From Candidatus Beckwithbacteria bacterium (GTDB taxonomy: Bacteria; Patescibacteriota; Microgenomatia; UBA1400; CG1-02-47-37), in contig JAPLVF010000019.1 in the NCBI GenBank assembly GCA_026397255.1, forward strand, positions 1-38,885: DNA of 38,885 bases, read 5' to 3'. Below, piece after piece: positions 17,623 through 25,886 of the stretch. Position numbers and translations under genes: made by a program. How positions within the stretch are numbered: position 1 is the stretch's first letter; the number at the start of each line of letters is the position of its first letter. Under the pieces are notes generated by a model that was given only the letters and a program-made list of their open reading frames with translations, ran no database searches and was not told the origin of the DNA.

Positions 17623-18329
17623 AACTTGTCGTCTTATTAGTTTTATCTGTCCTGATTTTAGCTTTAAGCAATTTACGAATTTTTAATCTTAAAAAAATTG
17701 ATTGTCAACTTGATAATTATCCTTGTCCTTTAACTTTAGAGCCGGTTTTAGTCGGTTTAAGCGGAAAAAATATTTTTAAGCTGAATCGTCTCCAGGTAAT
17801 CAGGGAACTTAGTCAGCTCGACCAGACTTTAACTGACATTCAGGTAACCAAGAAAATCCCTAATGAATTATTAATTAAAATCAGTCGCCGTCAACCTCTC
17901 GCCCAGCTGGCATTTTTTAATAATTTAGACTTTATTGGATTAGACAGCACCCAATCAGCCACTCTCTCAGGAGAAATGTCTGGTAAATTCCAACTGATCG
18001 ATCAGCAAGGGCAGGTTTATGAAGCTAATAATATTAACCTAGAATCATTGCCTGTGGTGGCGGTTTCGGGGCAGTTTAATTCCGACCAAATTGTTAAAAC
18101 CTTGTTGGTTCTTAATAACCATTACGTTAGTTATAATTTACTGGCTTGGCTTAACAATAAGACGATTATTATTAAAACTAATTTGGGTCCTTATGCTGTC
18201 GTTGATCCGACCACCGGAGTTGATTCCAGCATTGGCTCTTTACAATACATTTTAACTGGCCTTAAAATAGGAGACAGATTACCAACAAAAATTGATTTAA
18301 GGTTTGATAAACCAGTATTAACTTATTAA
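17619..18329 (+). CDS. ftsQ: FtsQ/DivIB-like division protein
   Basis: Single-pass membrane protein with an extracytoplasmic POTRA domain that scaffolds the divisome. The start is GTG within GTGA, overlapping the murG stop. Residues 3-20 form the membrane helix with almost no cytoplasmic tail, so a usual FtsQ cytoplasmic region is missing. A POTRA-like domain follows (about 23-95), ending with the typical VTKKIPNELLIKISRRQPLA. Length is 236 residues. Sequence conservation in this family is low; position between murG and ftsA is strong support. Confidence 0.85.
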   Translation: MKLVVLLVLSVLILALSNLRIFNLKKIDCQLDNYPCPLTLEPVLVGLSGKNIFKLNRLQVIRELSQLDQTLTDIQVTKKIPNELLIKISRRQPLAQLAFFNNLDFIGLDSTQSATLSGEMSGKFQLIDQQGQVYEANNINLESLPVVAVSGQFNSDQIVKTLLVLNNHYVSYNLLAWLNNKTIIIKTNLGPYAVVDPTTGVDSSIGSLQYILTGLKIGDRLPTKIDLRFDKPVLTY

Positions 18330-18332
18330 TTC

Positions 18333-19595
18333 ATGAAAAACCAAATTATCTCTGCGATTGATATCGGGACGACTAAAATTACCACAATTATTGCTACCCT
18401 TAGCCCTGAGTTAGATAAAATTAATGTGATCGGCGTTGCCAACACCGCCTCCAAGGGGTTGAGGAAAAGCCAGATTGTGGACATTGACGAAGCCATTGAA
18501 TCAATCACTCAAAGCGTTGAGTCAGCCGAACGTATGGCTGGTTATACGATTTCTTCCAGCATTGTTTCAATTTCCGGGATTCACATCGAATCGTTAAACA
18601 GCAAGGGCGTTGTGGCCGTGGCTGAACCGGAAGGAGAAATTAGTCCTAATGACGTCAGTCGGGTAATTGAAGCCGCCCGGGCGGTTTCTTTGCCGACATC
18701 CAGAGAAATTCTACATGTCATTCCCCGTGACTTTAAAGTTGATGCTCAGGAAGGGGTGAAAGATCCGGTGGGGATGAGCGGGGTTCGCCTGGAAGCAGAA
18801 GCTCACATCGTCACCGGCAGTTCCACTGCCATGCGTAATATCAGCAAGTGTGTTTCGGAAATTGGCGTGGAAGTTGATAGTTTAGTTTTTTCCGGGTTAG
18901 CCAGCGCTGAAGCGGTTATCACGCCTACAGAAAAAGAGTTGGGTGTAGTTTTGGTGGATATCGGCGGCGGCAGTACCGCCATTTCTGTTTTTGTCGAAGG
19001 GGCTCTGTCTTTCTCTTCAGTTTTACCGGTAGGTGCGAAAAATATTACTAATGATTTGGCGATTGGTTTGCGAGTCAGCTTGGAAACTGCCGAGAAAATT
19101 AAAATCGCTCTTTCTAAATTGGAAAAAGATGGCGGCGAAGACGATGAACTCGACTTTAAAAAATTAAACTTAAATGAGGACGTCGGTAAATTATCAAAAA
19201 AAACCTTAATTGAAGGTATTATCCGGCCGCGCTTAAATGAAATTCTTGGCTTAGTTGGTGAACAGTTGAAAAAATCCGGTTTTGGCGGTGTTACCCCGGC
19301 CGGCGTGGTTGTAACCGGCGGCGGCGCGCTCACGGTTGGCTTGATTAATTCTTGCAAGCGGTCTCTTTCCTTGCCGGTAAGAATTGGTTACCCGAAAGGA
19401 TTAAGCGGATTAGTCGATGAAATTAAATCACCCAGTTTTGCCACCGCCTGGGGATTAATTCAATATGGAGTTAAGAATTCCAAGGGTGTTAAAGCTAACT
19501 CACCGATTAAAAAATTCGGTCAAATTTTTCAAAAAATTCCTGTCAAAGGCTTATTTTCTAAAGGCATTAAGCTAATTAAATCCTTCTTGCCTTAA
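18333..19595 (+). CDS. ftsA: Cell division protein FtsA
   Basis: Actin-like ATPase that ties FtsZ filaments to the membrane. Seen: phosphate-1 motif DIGTTK (10-15), the SHS2/1C region with GYTISSSIVSISG, phosphate-2 motif VDIGGGSTA, and an adenosine-motif VVTGGGA. The C-terminus KGLFSKGIKLIKSFLP is an amphipathic membrane-targeting helix. Length is 420 residues. Three bases separate it from ftsQ. The ftsZ promoter -35 falls in its last codons. Confidence 0.95.
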   Translation: MKNQIISAIDIGTTKITTIIATLSPELDKINVIGVANTASKGLRKSQIVDIDEAIESITQSVESAERMAGYTISSSIVSISGIHIESLNSKGVVAVAEPEGEISPNDVSRVIEAARAVSLPTSREILHVIPRDFKVDAQEGVKDPVGMSGVRLEAEAHIVTGSSTAMRNISKCVSEIGVEVDSLVFSGLASAEAVITPTEKELGVVLVDIGGGSTAISVFVEGALSFSSVLPVGAKNITNDLAIGLRVSLETAEKIKIALSKLEKDGGEDDELDFKKLNLNEDVGKLSKKTLIEGIIRPRLNEILGLVGEQLKKSGFGGVTPAGVVVTGGGALTVGLINSCKRSLSLPVRIGYPKGLSGLVDEIKSPSFATAWGLIQYGVKNSKGVKANSPIKKFGQIFQKIPVKGLFSKGIKLIKSFLP

Positions 19596-19615
19596 TTAAA
19601 AAAATAAGTTATCTT
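19587..19615 (+). promoter_or_regulatory. Promoter of ftsZ
   Basis: TTGCCT (19587-19592), a 17-base spacer and TATCTT (19610-19615) form a sigma70-type promoter inside the end of ftsA. It predicts a start near 19622 and a leader of about 34 bases carrying CTGCC at 19631-19635. Confidence 0.6.
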
Positions 19616-19639
19616 AGATTAAGAGATCTTCTGCCCGGA

Positions 19640-19653
19640 TTCAATTAATTGAA
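19640..19653. promoter_or_regulatory. Perfect 14-base palindrome before the ftsZ start
   Basis: TTCAATTAATTGAA reads the same on both strands and ends 2 bases before the ftsZ ATG. It could be a repressor site or a weak RNA hairpin at the start codon. No protein is assigned. Confidence 0.5.
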
Positions 19654-19655
19654 CT

Positions 19656-20765
19656 ATGGCTTTAGTTAAACCTGATTTGAATACCTTTGCCAAAATTAAA
19701 GTTTTAGGTATTGGTGGCGGTGGTGGCAATGCTCTTTCCAACATGGTTAAATCCGGCCAAATTAAAGGGGTGGAATTCGTGGCGATTAATACTGACGCTC
19801 AGGCGCTTTTATCCTGCCAAGCGGAAACTAAAATTCAGATCGGGGAAAAATTAACCGGTGGTTTGGGTTCGGGTGCCGATCCTAAAATCGGCCAAGAAGC
19901 CGCTGAAGAGACGAAAGACAGAATCAGGGAATTTTTATTTGTGGCAGACATGGTCTTTCTCACTGCCGGAATGGGCGGCGGCACCGGCACCGGCGCCAGT
20001 CCCCTTATTGCCGAGATTGCTAAAGAGGTTGGAGCTTTGACCGTAGCCGTGGTTACCAAACCGTTTTTATTTGAAGGCACGAAAAGGATGGTGACTGCCG
20101 AAGAAGGCATCGAAGAATTAAAAGGGAAAGTTGATGCTTTGATTGTTGTGCCGAATCAGCGCTTAATGGACGTGATTGATAAAAACTTAACTTTAATAGA
20201 AGCCTTTAAAATGGCCGACAGTATTCTTTCTCAGGGAGTCCAGGGGATTTCCGATTTAATTACCACGCCGGGGATTATCAATGTCGATTTTGCCGATGTT
20301 AAAAAAGTGATGAAAGATTCCGGTACAGCTTTGATGGGGATGGGTTCGGGGGTGGGGGAGAATCGGGCCCAGACAGCCGCGCGTTTAGCCATTGCTTCAC
20401 CGCTTTTGGAAACTTCCATCGAAGGGGCTAAGGGGATGTTGTTTAACATTGTCGGCGGGGCTGATTTAACTATGAGCGAAGTTAATCAGGCTGCCGACAT
20501 TATTTCCCGGACGACCGATGCCGACGCCGAGATTATTTTCGGTGCCACCATTGATCAAACTTTAGTTGACCAGGTAAAAATTACCGTGATCGCCACTGGT
20601 TTTGACGAAACCCGCCAAAAGCTCAGAAATCTGTCCAGCCGTGAAGACAAAACGAAATCATCAATTAAATCGTCGGCTGAAGAAAAACCGGAATTAACCG
20701 AAGTGAAAAAAGATGAGCCTTCCGACGAATTCGACATTCCGGCATTTTTGCGCCAAGGGAGATAA
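19656..20765 (+). CDS. ftsZ: Cell division GTPase FtsZ
   Basis: Tubulin-like GTPase forming the Z ring. Seen: GIGGGGGNA (18-26), the tubulin signature [10 protein letters not shown] (105-114), the T7-region [11 protein letters not shown], a charged variable linker of about 35 residues, and the conserved C-terminal peptide DIPAFLR (360-366) that binds FtsA and other partners. Length is 369 residues. It has its own promoter, a leader with a CTGCC motif and a 14-base palindrome, so its expression may be tuned apart from ftsA. Confidence 0.97.
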   Translation: MALVKPDLNTFAKIKVLGIGGGGGNALSNMVKSGQIKGVEFVAINTDAQALLSCQAETKIQIGEKLTGGLGSGADPKIGQEAAEETKDRIREFLFVADMVFLTAGMGGGTGTGASPLIAEIAKEVGALTVAVVTKPFLFEGTKRMVTAEEGIEELKGKVDALIVVPNQRLMDVIDKNLTLIEAFKMADSILSQGVQGISDLITTPGIINVDFADVKKVMKDSGTALMGMGSGVGENRAQTAARLAIASPLLETSIEGAKGMLFNIVGGADLTMSEVNQAADIISRTTDADAEIIFGATIDQTLVDQVKITVIATGFDETRQKLRNLSSREDKTKSSIKSSAEEKPELTEVKKDEPSDEFDIPAFLRQGR

Positions 20766-20769
20766 TCTT

Positions 20770-20934
20770 TTAATTCGGCACTTTCCGGGCGGCGGGAACA
20801 AAACTGGAACGGACATTAAAATTAGATTTAAATTTTTGTTTTGGCGGAATAATGCCTTTAAATCTTTGTTTCTCAAAACTTTCCAGCATCCCCGGATAAC
20901 TGCTTTTCTGTTTGGGATTTTTTTGAAACGTCAT
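20770..20934 (-). CDS. Small basic protein, 54 residues, unknown function
   Basis: Open frame from ATG at 20934 to TAA at 20770, convergent with ftsZ (4 bases between stops). It is rich in Lys, Arg, Pro and Phe (QRFKGIIPPKQKFKSNFN) with no membrane segment, so nucleic-acid or ribosome binding is conceivable but unproven. Support for a real gene: an extended -10 box, TGTTAAAAT, lies exactly 6 bases upstream of the ATG, the same leaderless spacing as known genes in this window. I do not recognise a family. Confidence 0.6.
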   Translation of the reverse strand: MTFQKNPKQKSSYPGMLESFEKQRFKGIIPPKQKFKSNFNVRSSFVPAARKVPN

Positions 20935-20940
20935 AAATTA

Positions 20941-20949
20941 ATTTTAACA
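20941..20949 (-). promoter_or_regulatory. Extended -10 box of the 54-residue gene
   Basis: On the minus strand TGTTAAAAT ends 6 bases before the ATG at 20934. It implies a leaderless transcript. Confidence 0.5.
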
Positions 20950-20960
20950 CATTGTTCAGA

Positions 20961-21062
20961 ATGTTCTAGCGAACGCCTGCCCGCCTTTGGTGGGCCTGCC
21001 CTGAGTACCCCCGAAGGGACGCCCTGCCACTCCGAAACTTTAGTGAAGGGTGGTTAGAACCT
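20961..21062. repeat. Intergenic inverted-repeat element A
   Basis: Non-coding stretch packed with imperfect stems: cccgcc/ggtggg around 20980-20996, a CCCTGAG...CGAAGGG block, and a final GCCCTG...AGTGAAGGGTGG block. The ends are short inverted repeats (GTTCTA on the left, TTAGAAC on the right). A related element (B) lies on the other side of the secreted-protein gene. The right end resembles a tRNA T-arm sequence. Probably a dispersed palindromic repeat or a MITE-like remnant. Confidence 0.5.
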
Positions 21063-21085
21063 ATCTTGCATAAAACCAAGCAATC

Positions 21086-21706
21086 TTACTTTTTTATAAA
21101 ATTAAAAAAACCAACTAATCTTCCCCAAATATTAGTGAAAAAGTAGGAAACTTTTTTTAATGGTGATAATTGAGGTATTGTTGCTTCATTTTTAATTGTC
21201 TTTGTTTCTGGACTTTGAACAACTAGATTAAAACTCGGCTGCAGAGAAGGACTTGGACTTAAAGAAGGCCGAGGAACAATAACAAAAGAAGGACTAGGCG
21301 TAGGGATTAAAGAAGGTTTTGGTGGATTTAAAAAATGAAGCAAATATATTGAAGATTCATCCTGCTTGTCTAAAGAATAAAGATAAACCTCCATTTCTCT
21401 TTGGGAATTAGCATAACAAGTAGCATAAATTGTACCCAAATTATCAGTTGTTTGTGCAGCCGTAACGCAATTGTCTCCTGCTTGCGGATTTTTAATCCTA
21501 AACTCTACCCTTTCTCCGCTAGAAGGGGATCTGTTATTGCTTCCAGCTAAAAATACTTGAGCAGAAATTATATCTTCTTTCACACTATAAGTATTAGTGC
21601 TGTTATGCATTAAAACCATCCGACCACCTCCAGCGATTACCGAAGTTACTAAGAAAAAGTTTAAAATTATCGCTAATAGAAGAGACTGACAAAGAAGTTT
21701 TTTCAT
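21086..21706 (-). CDS. Secreted Ig-like (Big_1-type) surface protein
   Basis: 206-residue exported protein. The start is taken at the second ATG (21706), giving MKKLL and a signal peptide of about 24 residues ending SVIAGGG; a TAATAT box lies 6 bases upstream. Residues about 30-125 look like a bacterial Ig-like fold of the invasin type: GERVEFRI, then a disulfide-capable pair (NCVTAAQTTDNLGTIYATC). A Pro/Ser-rich linker follows (PTPSPSF, RPSLSPSPS), then a hydrophobic or aromatic tail (VSYFFTNIWGRLVGFFNFI) with terminal lysines that may anchor it. The domain call rests on pattern, not on a search. It lies alone between two related repeat elements. Confidence 0.65.
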   Translation of the reverse strand: MKKLLCQSLLLAIILNFFLVTSVIAGGGRMVLMHNSTNTYSVKEDIISAQVFLAGSNNRSPSSGERVEFRIKNPQAGDNCVTAAQTTDNLGTIYATCYANSQREMEVYLYSLDKQDESSIYLLHFLNPPKPSLIPTPSPSFVIVPRPSLSPSPSLQPSFNLVVQSPETKTIKNEATIPQLSPLKKVSYFFTNIWGRLVGFFNFIKK

Positions 21707-21748
21707 AATCATATATTATCAAACTAAATAATTCTTGTCCAGTTGAGT

Positions 21749-21859
21749 AATAGGTTCGAGCCGGCACTTTTGGGTACTAAATTCTCTTGAGGAAAAAATA
21801 GTGGGCTCCGCCCTGAGGAACGAAGTGACGAAGGGTGGCTGAGCGGACTTGAACCTAAT
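21749..21859. repeat. Intergenic inverted-repeat element B
   Basis: Bounded by a 10-base inverted repeat with one mismatch: TAGGTTCGAG (21751-21760) and CTTGAACCTA (21848-21857). The inner part carries CCGCCCTGAGGAACGAAGTGACGAAGGGTGG, a stem with G-T pairs (given here as a pattern: CCGCCCT pairs with AGGGTGG). It resembles the right part of element A at 20961-21062. Both ends look like tRNA T-arms (GGTTCGAGCC and the complement of GGTTCAAGTCC). Confidence 0.5.
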
Positions 21860-21884
21860 CAAAATTTGACAAAAATTCAATCTT

Positions 21885-21908
21885 AAATCGCCATCAGGCG
21901 ATTTTTTT
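21885..21908 (+). terminator. Intrinsic terminator upstream of ileS
   Basis: AAATCGCC (21885-21892), loop ATCA, GGCGATTT (21897-21904), then continued T. It reads in the + direction although the nearest + gene upstream is ftsZ, 1.1 kb away, so it may end read-through from the ftsZ operon. The ileS -10 box starts immediately after it. Confidence 0.75.
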
Positions 21909-21916
21909 GTTATCAT
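21908..21916 (+). promoter_or_regulatory. Extended -10 promoter of ileS
   Basis: TGTTATCAT follows the terminator T-run directly. It ends 6 bases before the ATG at 21923, which decides that start over the in-frame ATG at 21917. Confidence 0.5.
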
Positions 21917-21922
21917 ATGCCT

Positions 21923-24793
21923 ATGAGTCAAAAACCCTTTTTTAAAGACGAGCCGGCCGTGCCGAATTTTGTTGATTTGGAAGAGAAACTTTTAAAAAAC
22001 TGGGACCAACAGGGGATTGTCAAACAATATTTAGCCAAAAATGCTAAATCGAAAAAGAAATTTTCTTTCTTAGACGGTCCGATCACGGCCAATAACCCCA
22101 TGGGGGTCCATCATGCCCGCGGCCGGACCTATAAAGATTTGTGGCAACGGTATTTCACCATGAAAGGCTATGCCGGCCGTTACCAGAACGGCTTTGACTG
22201 CCAGGGTCTTTGGGTCGAAGTCGAAGTCGAAAAAGAGTTGGGCTTTAGAAGCAAAAGAGATATTGCCAAATATGGCGTAGAAAAATTTGTCAACCAGTGC
22301 AAAGCTAGAGTTTTAAAATATTCGGCTATCCAAACCAAACAAAGCCAGCGCTTAGGCATGTGGTGCGACTGGGCTAATTCTTATTTCACTATGTCCGATG
22401 CCAATAATTATGCCATCTGGCACTTTTTGAAAGTCTGCCACGAGCGTAATTGGCTCTATAAAGGCCACGACTCAGTCCCCTGGTGTCCCCGCTGTGAAAC
22501 GGCGATTTCCCAGCACGAAATGTTAACCGAGGACTATAAAGAAATCGTTCACCAGGCAATTTACTTAGAATTACCGTTGGTTAACCGGACCAAGGAGTAT
22601 TTATTGGTTTGGACAACTACCCCTTGGACCATTCCGGCTAATATTAGCGTGGCTGTGGATAAAAAACTTGATTACAGTTTGGTGGAAGGGGACAGTGGTA
22701 ATCAGTTTTGGGTGGTGAAAGACCGGGTGCAGGCAATTTTTGGCCCTGATCCAAAGATTATTAAAACCATAAAAGGGAAAGAATTAGTTGGCCTGCAATA
22801 TTCTGCCCCATTTGATGATTTAGCGGCCGTGGCGGCTGTCGCTAAGAAGTATCCGGCTAAATTTCACCGGGTGATTGCCACCGATACCCTAATCTTACCG
22901 GTGACCACAACTGAAGGCACGGGTTTAATTCATACGGCCGTCAGCGCCGGCGCGGAAGATTTTAAATTGGGCCAAAAATATGGCTTACCGCTGATTCCGG
23001 TGATTAGCGACAACGCTGATTATTTACCGGAATTAGGCTGGCTAGCCGGCTTAAATGCTAAAAAACACCCGGAAATTATCTTGGATTATTTAACCAAACT
23101 TGATGCTTCCGGCCATGACTGTGTTTTCAAGATAGAACCATATAAACACCGTTACCCGGCCTGTTGGCGCTGTAAGTCTGAGTTGGTTTGGAAAGTTACC
23201 GACGAATGGTACATCGCGATGGACCGTCCCGATCCGACTGACAAGAAAAAAAGAACCTTACGCCAGGAATTAATGGCTGTGGCTAAAAAAGTTAATTGGA
23301 TTCCCTCATTTGGTTTGGAGCGGGAGTTAGATTGGCTGCAGAATATGCACGACTGGTTGATTTCTAAAAAGAACCGCTATTGGGGATTAGCCTTGCCGAT
23401 TTATGAATGCCCTGAATGTGGTCATTTCGAAGTTATCGGCAGCAAAGAAGAGCTAAAAAAACAAGCAGTTTCCGGCTGGGACCAGTTTAGCGGCCATACG
23501 CCCCACAAACCCTGGGTGGATTACGTCAAGACTAAATGCTCGCACTGCGGCACGATTGTTTCCCGGGTCGAACCGGTCGGCAATCCTTGGCTGGATGCCG
23601 GCATTGTCCCTTTCTCTACTCTGCCTGAAGCCTGGTTTCCGGCGGATTTTATCACCGAAGCCTTTCCTGGCCAGTTTAAAAACTGGTTTTATGCCATGTT
23701 AGTTATGTCTACGGTTTTGAAAAAAACTAATCCCTATAAAACCGTTTTAGGCTACGAATCAGTGGTCGGTGAAGACGGTCGGCCGATGCATAAAAGCTGG
23801 GGAAATGCGATCGAGTTCAACGACGGTGCCCAGAAAATCGGGGTGGATATTATGCGTTGGATGTATTGCCAAACATTACCTACGGCAGTATTGCCGTTTG
23901 GCTTTAGGAAGGCCGAAGAGATTAGGCGGCAGTTTTTCCTGATTTTATGGAACTCTTACCGCTTTTTTACTACTCAGGCCAATGTCCAAAACTGGCAGCC
24001 GCCACTCCGCACTCCGTACTCCGCGGTCCGTACTAATAATATCTTAGACCGCTGGATTATCAGCCGTTTAAATCAAACCATTAAAGTCGTAACCGGATCA
24101 TTAGATAAGTATTACACTGCTCTAGCCACCGAAACTCTGGAAAAGTTCATCAGCGATTTTTCTACTTGGTATATCCGCCGTTCCCGTAATCGGCCGCAAT
24201 CTCTGCCGGTAATGTATCACAGCCTGGTAATCTTATCTCAGCTATTAGCCCCCTTTATACCGTTTTTGTCTGAGTATCTTTTCCGTCAGCTAACGCATCA
24301 ACAGTCAGTTCATTTATCTGATTGGCCGAAAGCTGACCCTGCTTTAATTAATCAAAGTTTGGAAAAAGACATGCTTAAAGCCCGGCAATTAGTCGAATTA
24401 ATCCATAGCCAGAGGAAAGCTTTAAATCTTAAAGTCCGCCAGCCTTTAGCCAAGGCCACAGTCAATTCTCCGGTTTTTGGTTCCTCAGAATTAAGAAACT
24501 TAATTTTGGAAGAAACTAATATTAAAAAGTTAATTTTTAAAGGAAAAGGTGACGGGAAAGTTATTTTGGATACTAAACTAACACCTCAGTTAGAAGCAGA
24601 AGGGAAGACCCGCGATTTAATTCGGGCCATTCAATCTGCCAGGAAACAAGCCGGCACCAGTCTCGACGAGGAAATTAATTTAGAGTTACCGGACTGGCCC
24701 AAGGCTTTTGAAGCCGAGATTAAGAAAAAAACTTTAGTTAAGAAATTAATTTTGGCTAAAGCGCTTAAAGTAATCCGGTTATGCCGTTCCTAA
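21923..24793 (+). CDS. ileS: Isoleucyl-tRNA synthetase, divergent HHARG type
   Basis: Class I aminoacyl-tRNA synthetase of 956 residues. The start at 21923 is chosen from promoter spacing. The HIGH motif reads GVHHARG within GPITANNPMGVHHARG; the KMSKS motif reads MHKSWGN. The CP1 editing domain is present (WTTTPWTIPANISVAV and GTGLIHTAVSAG), and zinc-type Cys pairs occur in PWCPRC and in YECPECGH. The combination matches a divergent IleRS-like class seen in CPR and Chloroflexi. The Ile specificity is the best fit, but other Ile/Val/Leu-type enzymes cannot be fully excluded from sequence alone. Its end overlaps rodA by 13 bases. Confidence 0.82.
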   Translation: MSQKPFFKDEPAVPNFVDLEEKLLKNWDQQGIVKQYLAKNAKSKKKFSFLDGPITANNPMGVHHARGRTYKDLWQRYFTMKGYAGRYQNGFDCQGLWVEVEVEKELGFRSKRDIAKYGVEKFVNQCKARVLKYSAIQTKQSQRLGMWCDWANSYFTMSDANNYAIWHFLKVCHERNWLYKGHDSVPWCPRCETAISQHEMLTEDYKEIVHQAIYLELPLVNRTKEYLLVWTTTPWTIPANISVAVDKKLDYSLVEGDSGNQFWVVKDRVQAIFGPDPKIIKTIKGKELVGLQYSAPFDDLAAVAAVAKKYPAKFHRVIATDTLILPVTTTEGTGLIHTAVSAGAEDFKLGQKYGLPLIPVISDNADYLPELGWLAGLNAKKHPEIILDYLTKLDASGHDCVFKIEPYKHRYPACWRCKSELVWKVTDEWYIAMDRPDPTDKKKRTLRQELMAVAKKVNWIPSFGLERELDWLQNMHDWLISKKNRYWGLALPIYECPECGHFEVIGSKEELKKQAVSGWDQFSGHTPHKPWVDYVKTKCSHCGTIVSRVEPVGNPWLDAGIVPFSTLPEAWFPADFITEAFPGQFKNWFYAMLVMSTVLKKTNPYKTVLGYESVVGEDGRPMHKSWGNAIEFNDGAQKIGVDIMRWMYCQTLPTAVLPFGFRKAEEIRRQFFLILWNSYRFFTTQANVQNWQPPLRTPYSAVRTNNILDRWIISRLNQTIKVVTGSLDKYYTALATETLEKFISDFSTWYIRRSRNRPQSLPVMYHSLVILSQLLAPFIPFLSEYLFRQLTHQQSVHLSDWPKADPALINQSLEKDMLKARQLVELIHSQRKALNLKVRQPLAKATVNSPVFGSSELRNLILEETNIKKLIFKGKGDGKVILDTKLTPQLEAEGKTRDLIRAIQSARKQAGTSLDEEINLELPDWPKAFEAEIKKKTLVKKLILAKALKVIRLCRS

Positions 24794-25818
24794 TTCCTGT
24801 TTTAATTATTTTAATTTTTAGTTTTTTAAGCCTGATCTCTATTTCTCTGGCCTTGGGTTTAGATCAGCTGTTATTTATTGCTGTCGGCTTATTGGCTTTT
24901 TTTGTTTTTAGCCGGCTGCCCTATTCTCTTCATCGTTATGTGGTTAAAATTTATTCTGTTTTTGTCGTCATTTTTTTATTACTGCCTTTCTTATTCGGTA
25001 CCTTAACCCGCGGGGCGATCCGCTGGATTCAAATTGGCCCGTTAACTTTGCAACCGTCAGAAATTATTAAGCCGTTTTTAATCATTATTTTTAGCGCTTT
25101 TATGGCCAACCGTCCTCGAATCTTAACTTATAGTTTAGTATTGATAATTCCCGCAGTGTTAATTTTTAAACAGCCGGACTTAGGCAGTGCTTTGGTAATT
25201 GTGGCTGTTTGGTTGGGTATTTTACTTGCCTCAAAAATATCTTTCAAAACATTGACAATCTTTTCTTTAGCCGTTTTATTAGTTAGCCCGCTGGCTTGGC
25301 GTGGACTAAAAGCTTATCAGCAGCAGCGTATCGCCAGTTTTCTTAATCCTTACGCCGACCCTAAAGTTTCCGGCTACCACTTAATCCAATCAGTTATTTC
25401 TGTCGGCTCCGGCGGATTTTTCGGTCGGGGATTAGGTCACGGACCGCAATCACAATTGAAATTCTTGCCCGAACGCCAGACTGATTTCATTTTTGCTTCC
25501 TTAAGCGAAGAGCTGGGGTTTGCCGGTTCCCTGACTTTAATTCTCGCTTATTTTTTTCTGTTAAAATGGCTGCTGGCCGTGACACTTAAAGCTTCAGATG
25601 AATTTGGCCGGTTAATTAGTGCCGGTGTTTTTAGTCTGATTTTTTTTCAATTTACCGTAAATGTGGGGATGAATTTAGGCTTACTGCCGATTACCGGCAT
25701 TACCCTCCCTTTAGTTTCCTCCGGCGGCAGCTCGATTTTAGCCATCTCGATTTGTTTCGGCCTGGTTTACAACATTTCCAAGAGCAGCCCGCCCCAAAAA
25801 TCTTTAGAAATTAAGTAA
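24781..25818 (+). CDS. rodA: SEDS-family glycosyltransferase, RodA-like
   Basis: Second SEDS protein of the window (345 residues, about ten membrane helices). Seen: GAIRWIQIGP, LQPSEIIKPF, FKQPDLGSALVI, YHLIQSVISVGSGG, FASLSEELGFAG and ITLPLVSSGGSS. Being outside the division cluster and distinct from ftsW it is most likely the elongation enzyme RodA, working with a class B PBP not present here. Presence of RodA suggests a rod-like or elongating cell, an inference. It overlaps ileS by 13 bases and is probably co-transcribed with it. Confidence 0.88.
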   Translation: MPFLIPVLIILIFSFLSLISISLALGLDQLLFIAVGLLAFFVFSRLPYSLHRYVVKIYSVFVVIFLLLPFLFGTLTRGAIRWIQIGPLTLQPSEIIKPFLIIIFSAFMANRPRILTYSLVLIIPAVLIFKQPDLGSALVIVAVWLGILLASKISFKTLTIFSLAVLLVSPLAWRGLKAYQQQRIASFLNPYADPKVSGYHLIQSVISVGSGGFFGRGLGHGPQSQLKFLPERQTDFIFASLSEELGFAGSLTLILAYFFLLKWLLAVTLKASDEFGRLISAGVFSLIFFQFTVNVGMNLGLLPITGITLPLVSSGGSSILAISICFGLVYNISKSSPPQKSLEIK

Positions 25819-25851
25819 AAATAACCACTTTAATTAATTAAATTTCCCTTC

Positions 25852-25880
25852 TTGACAAAAACGGCAGTTGTAGATATAAA
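25852..25880 (+). promoter_or_regulatory. Full sigma70-type promoter, leaderless
   Basis: TTGACA (25852-25857), a 17-base spacer and TATAAA (25875-25880) lie 6 bases before the ATG at 25887. This is the best promoter in the window and makes the leaderless reading of the other -10 boxes credible. Confidence 0.8.
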
Positions 25881-25886
25881 TACATC

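Noticed and set aside
18803-19357. 184-residue open frame on the minus strand inside ftsA
   Set aside because: It is a low-complexity shadow (Pro-, Ser- and Lys-rich) of a secure FtsA reading, with no promoter or family motif.
20713-21057. Plus-strand frame crossing the ftsZ end and repeat element A
   Set aside because: It reads the inverted-repeat element as protein and overlaps both ftsZ and the 54-residue gene, which has a better promoter.
21866-21894. TTGACA at 21866 as -35 of an ileS promoter
   Set aside because: No -10-like hexamer occurs at 16-18 bases; the region is the terminator stem. Kept only as a remark.
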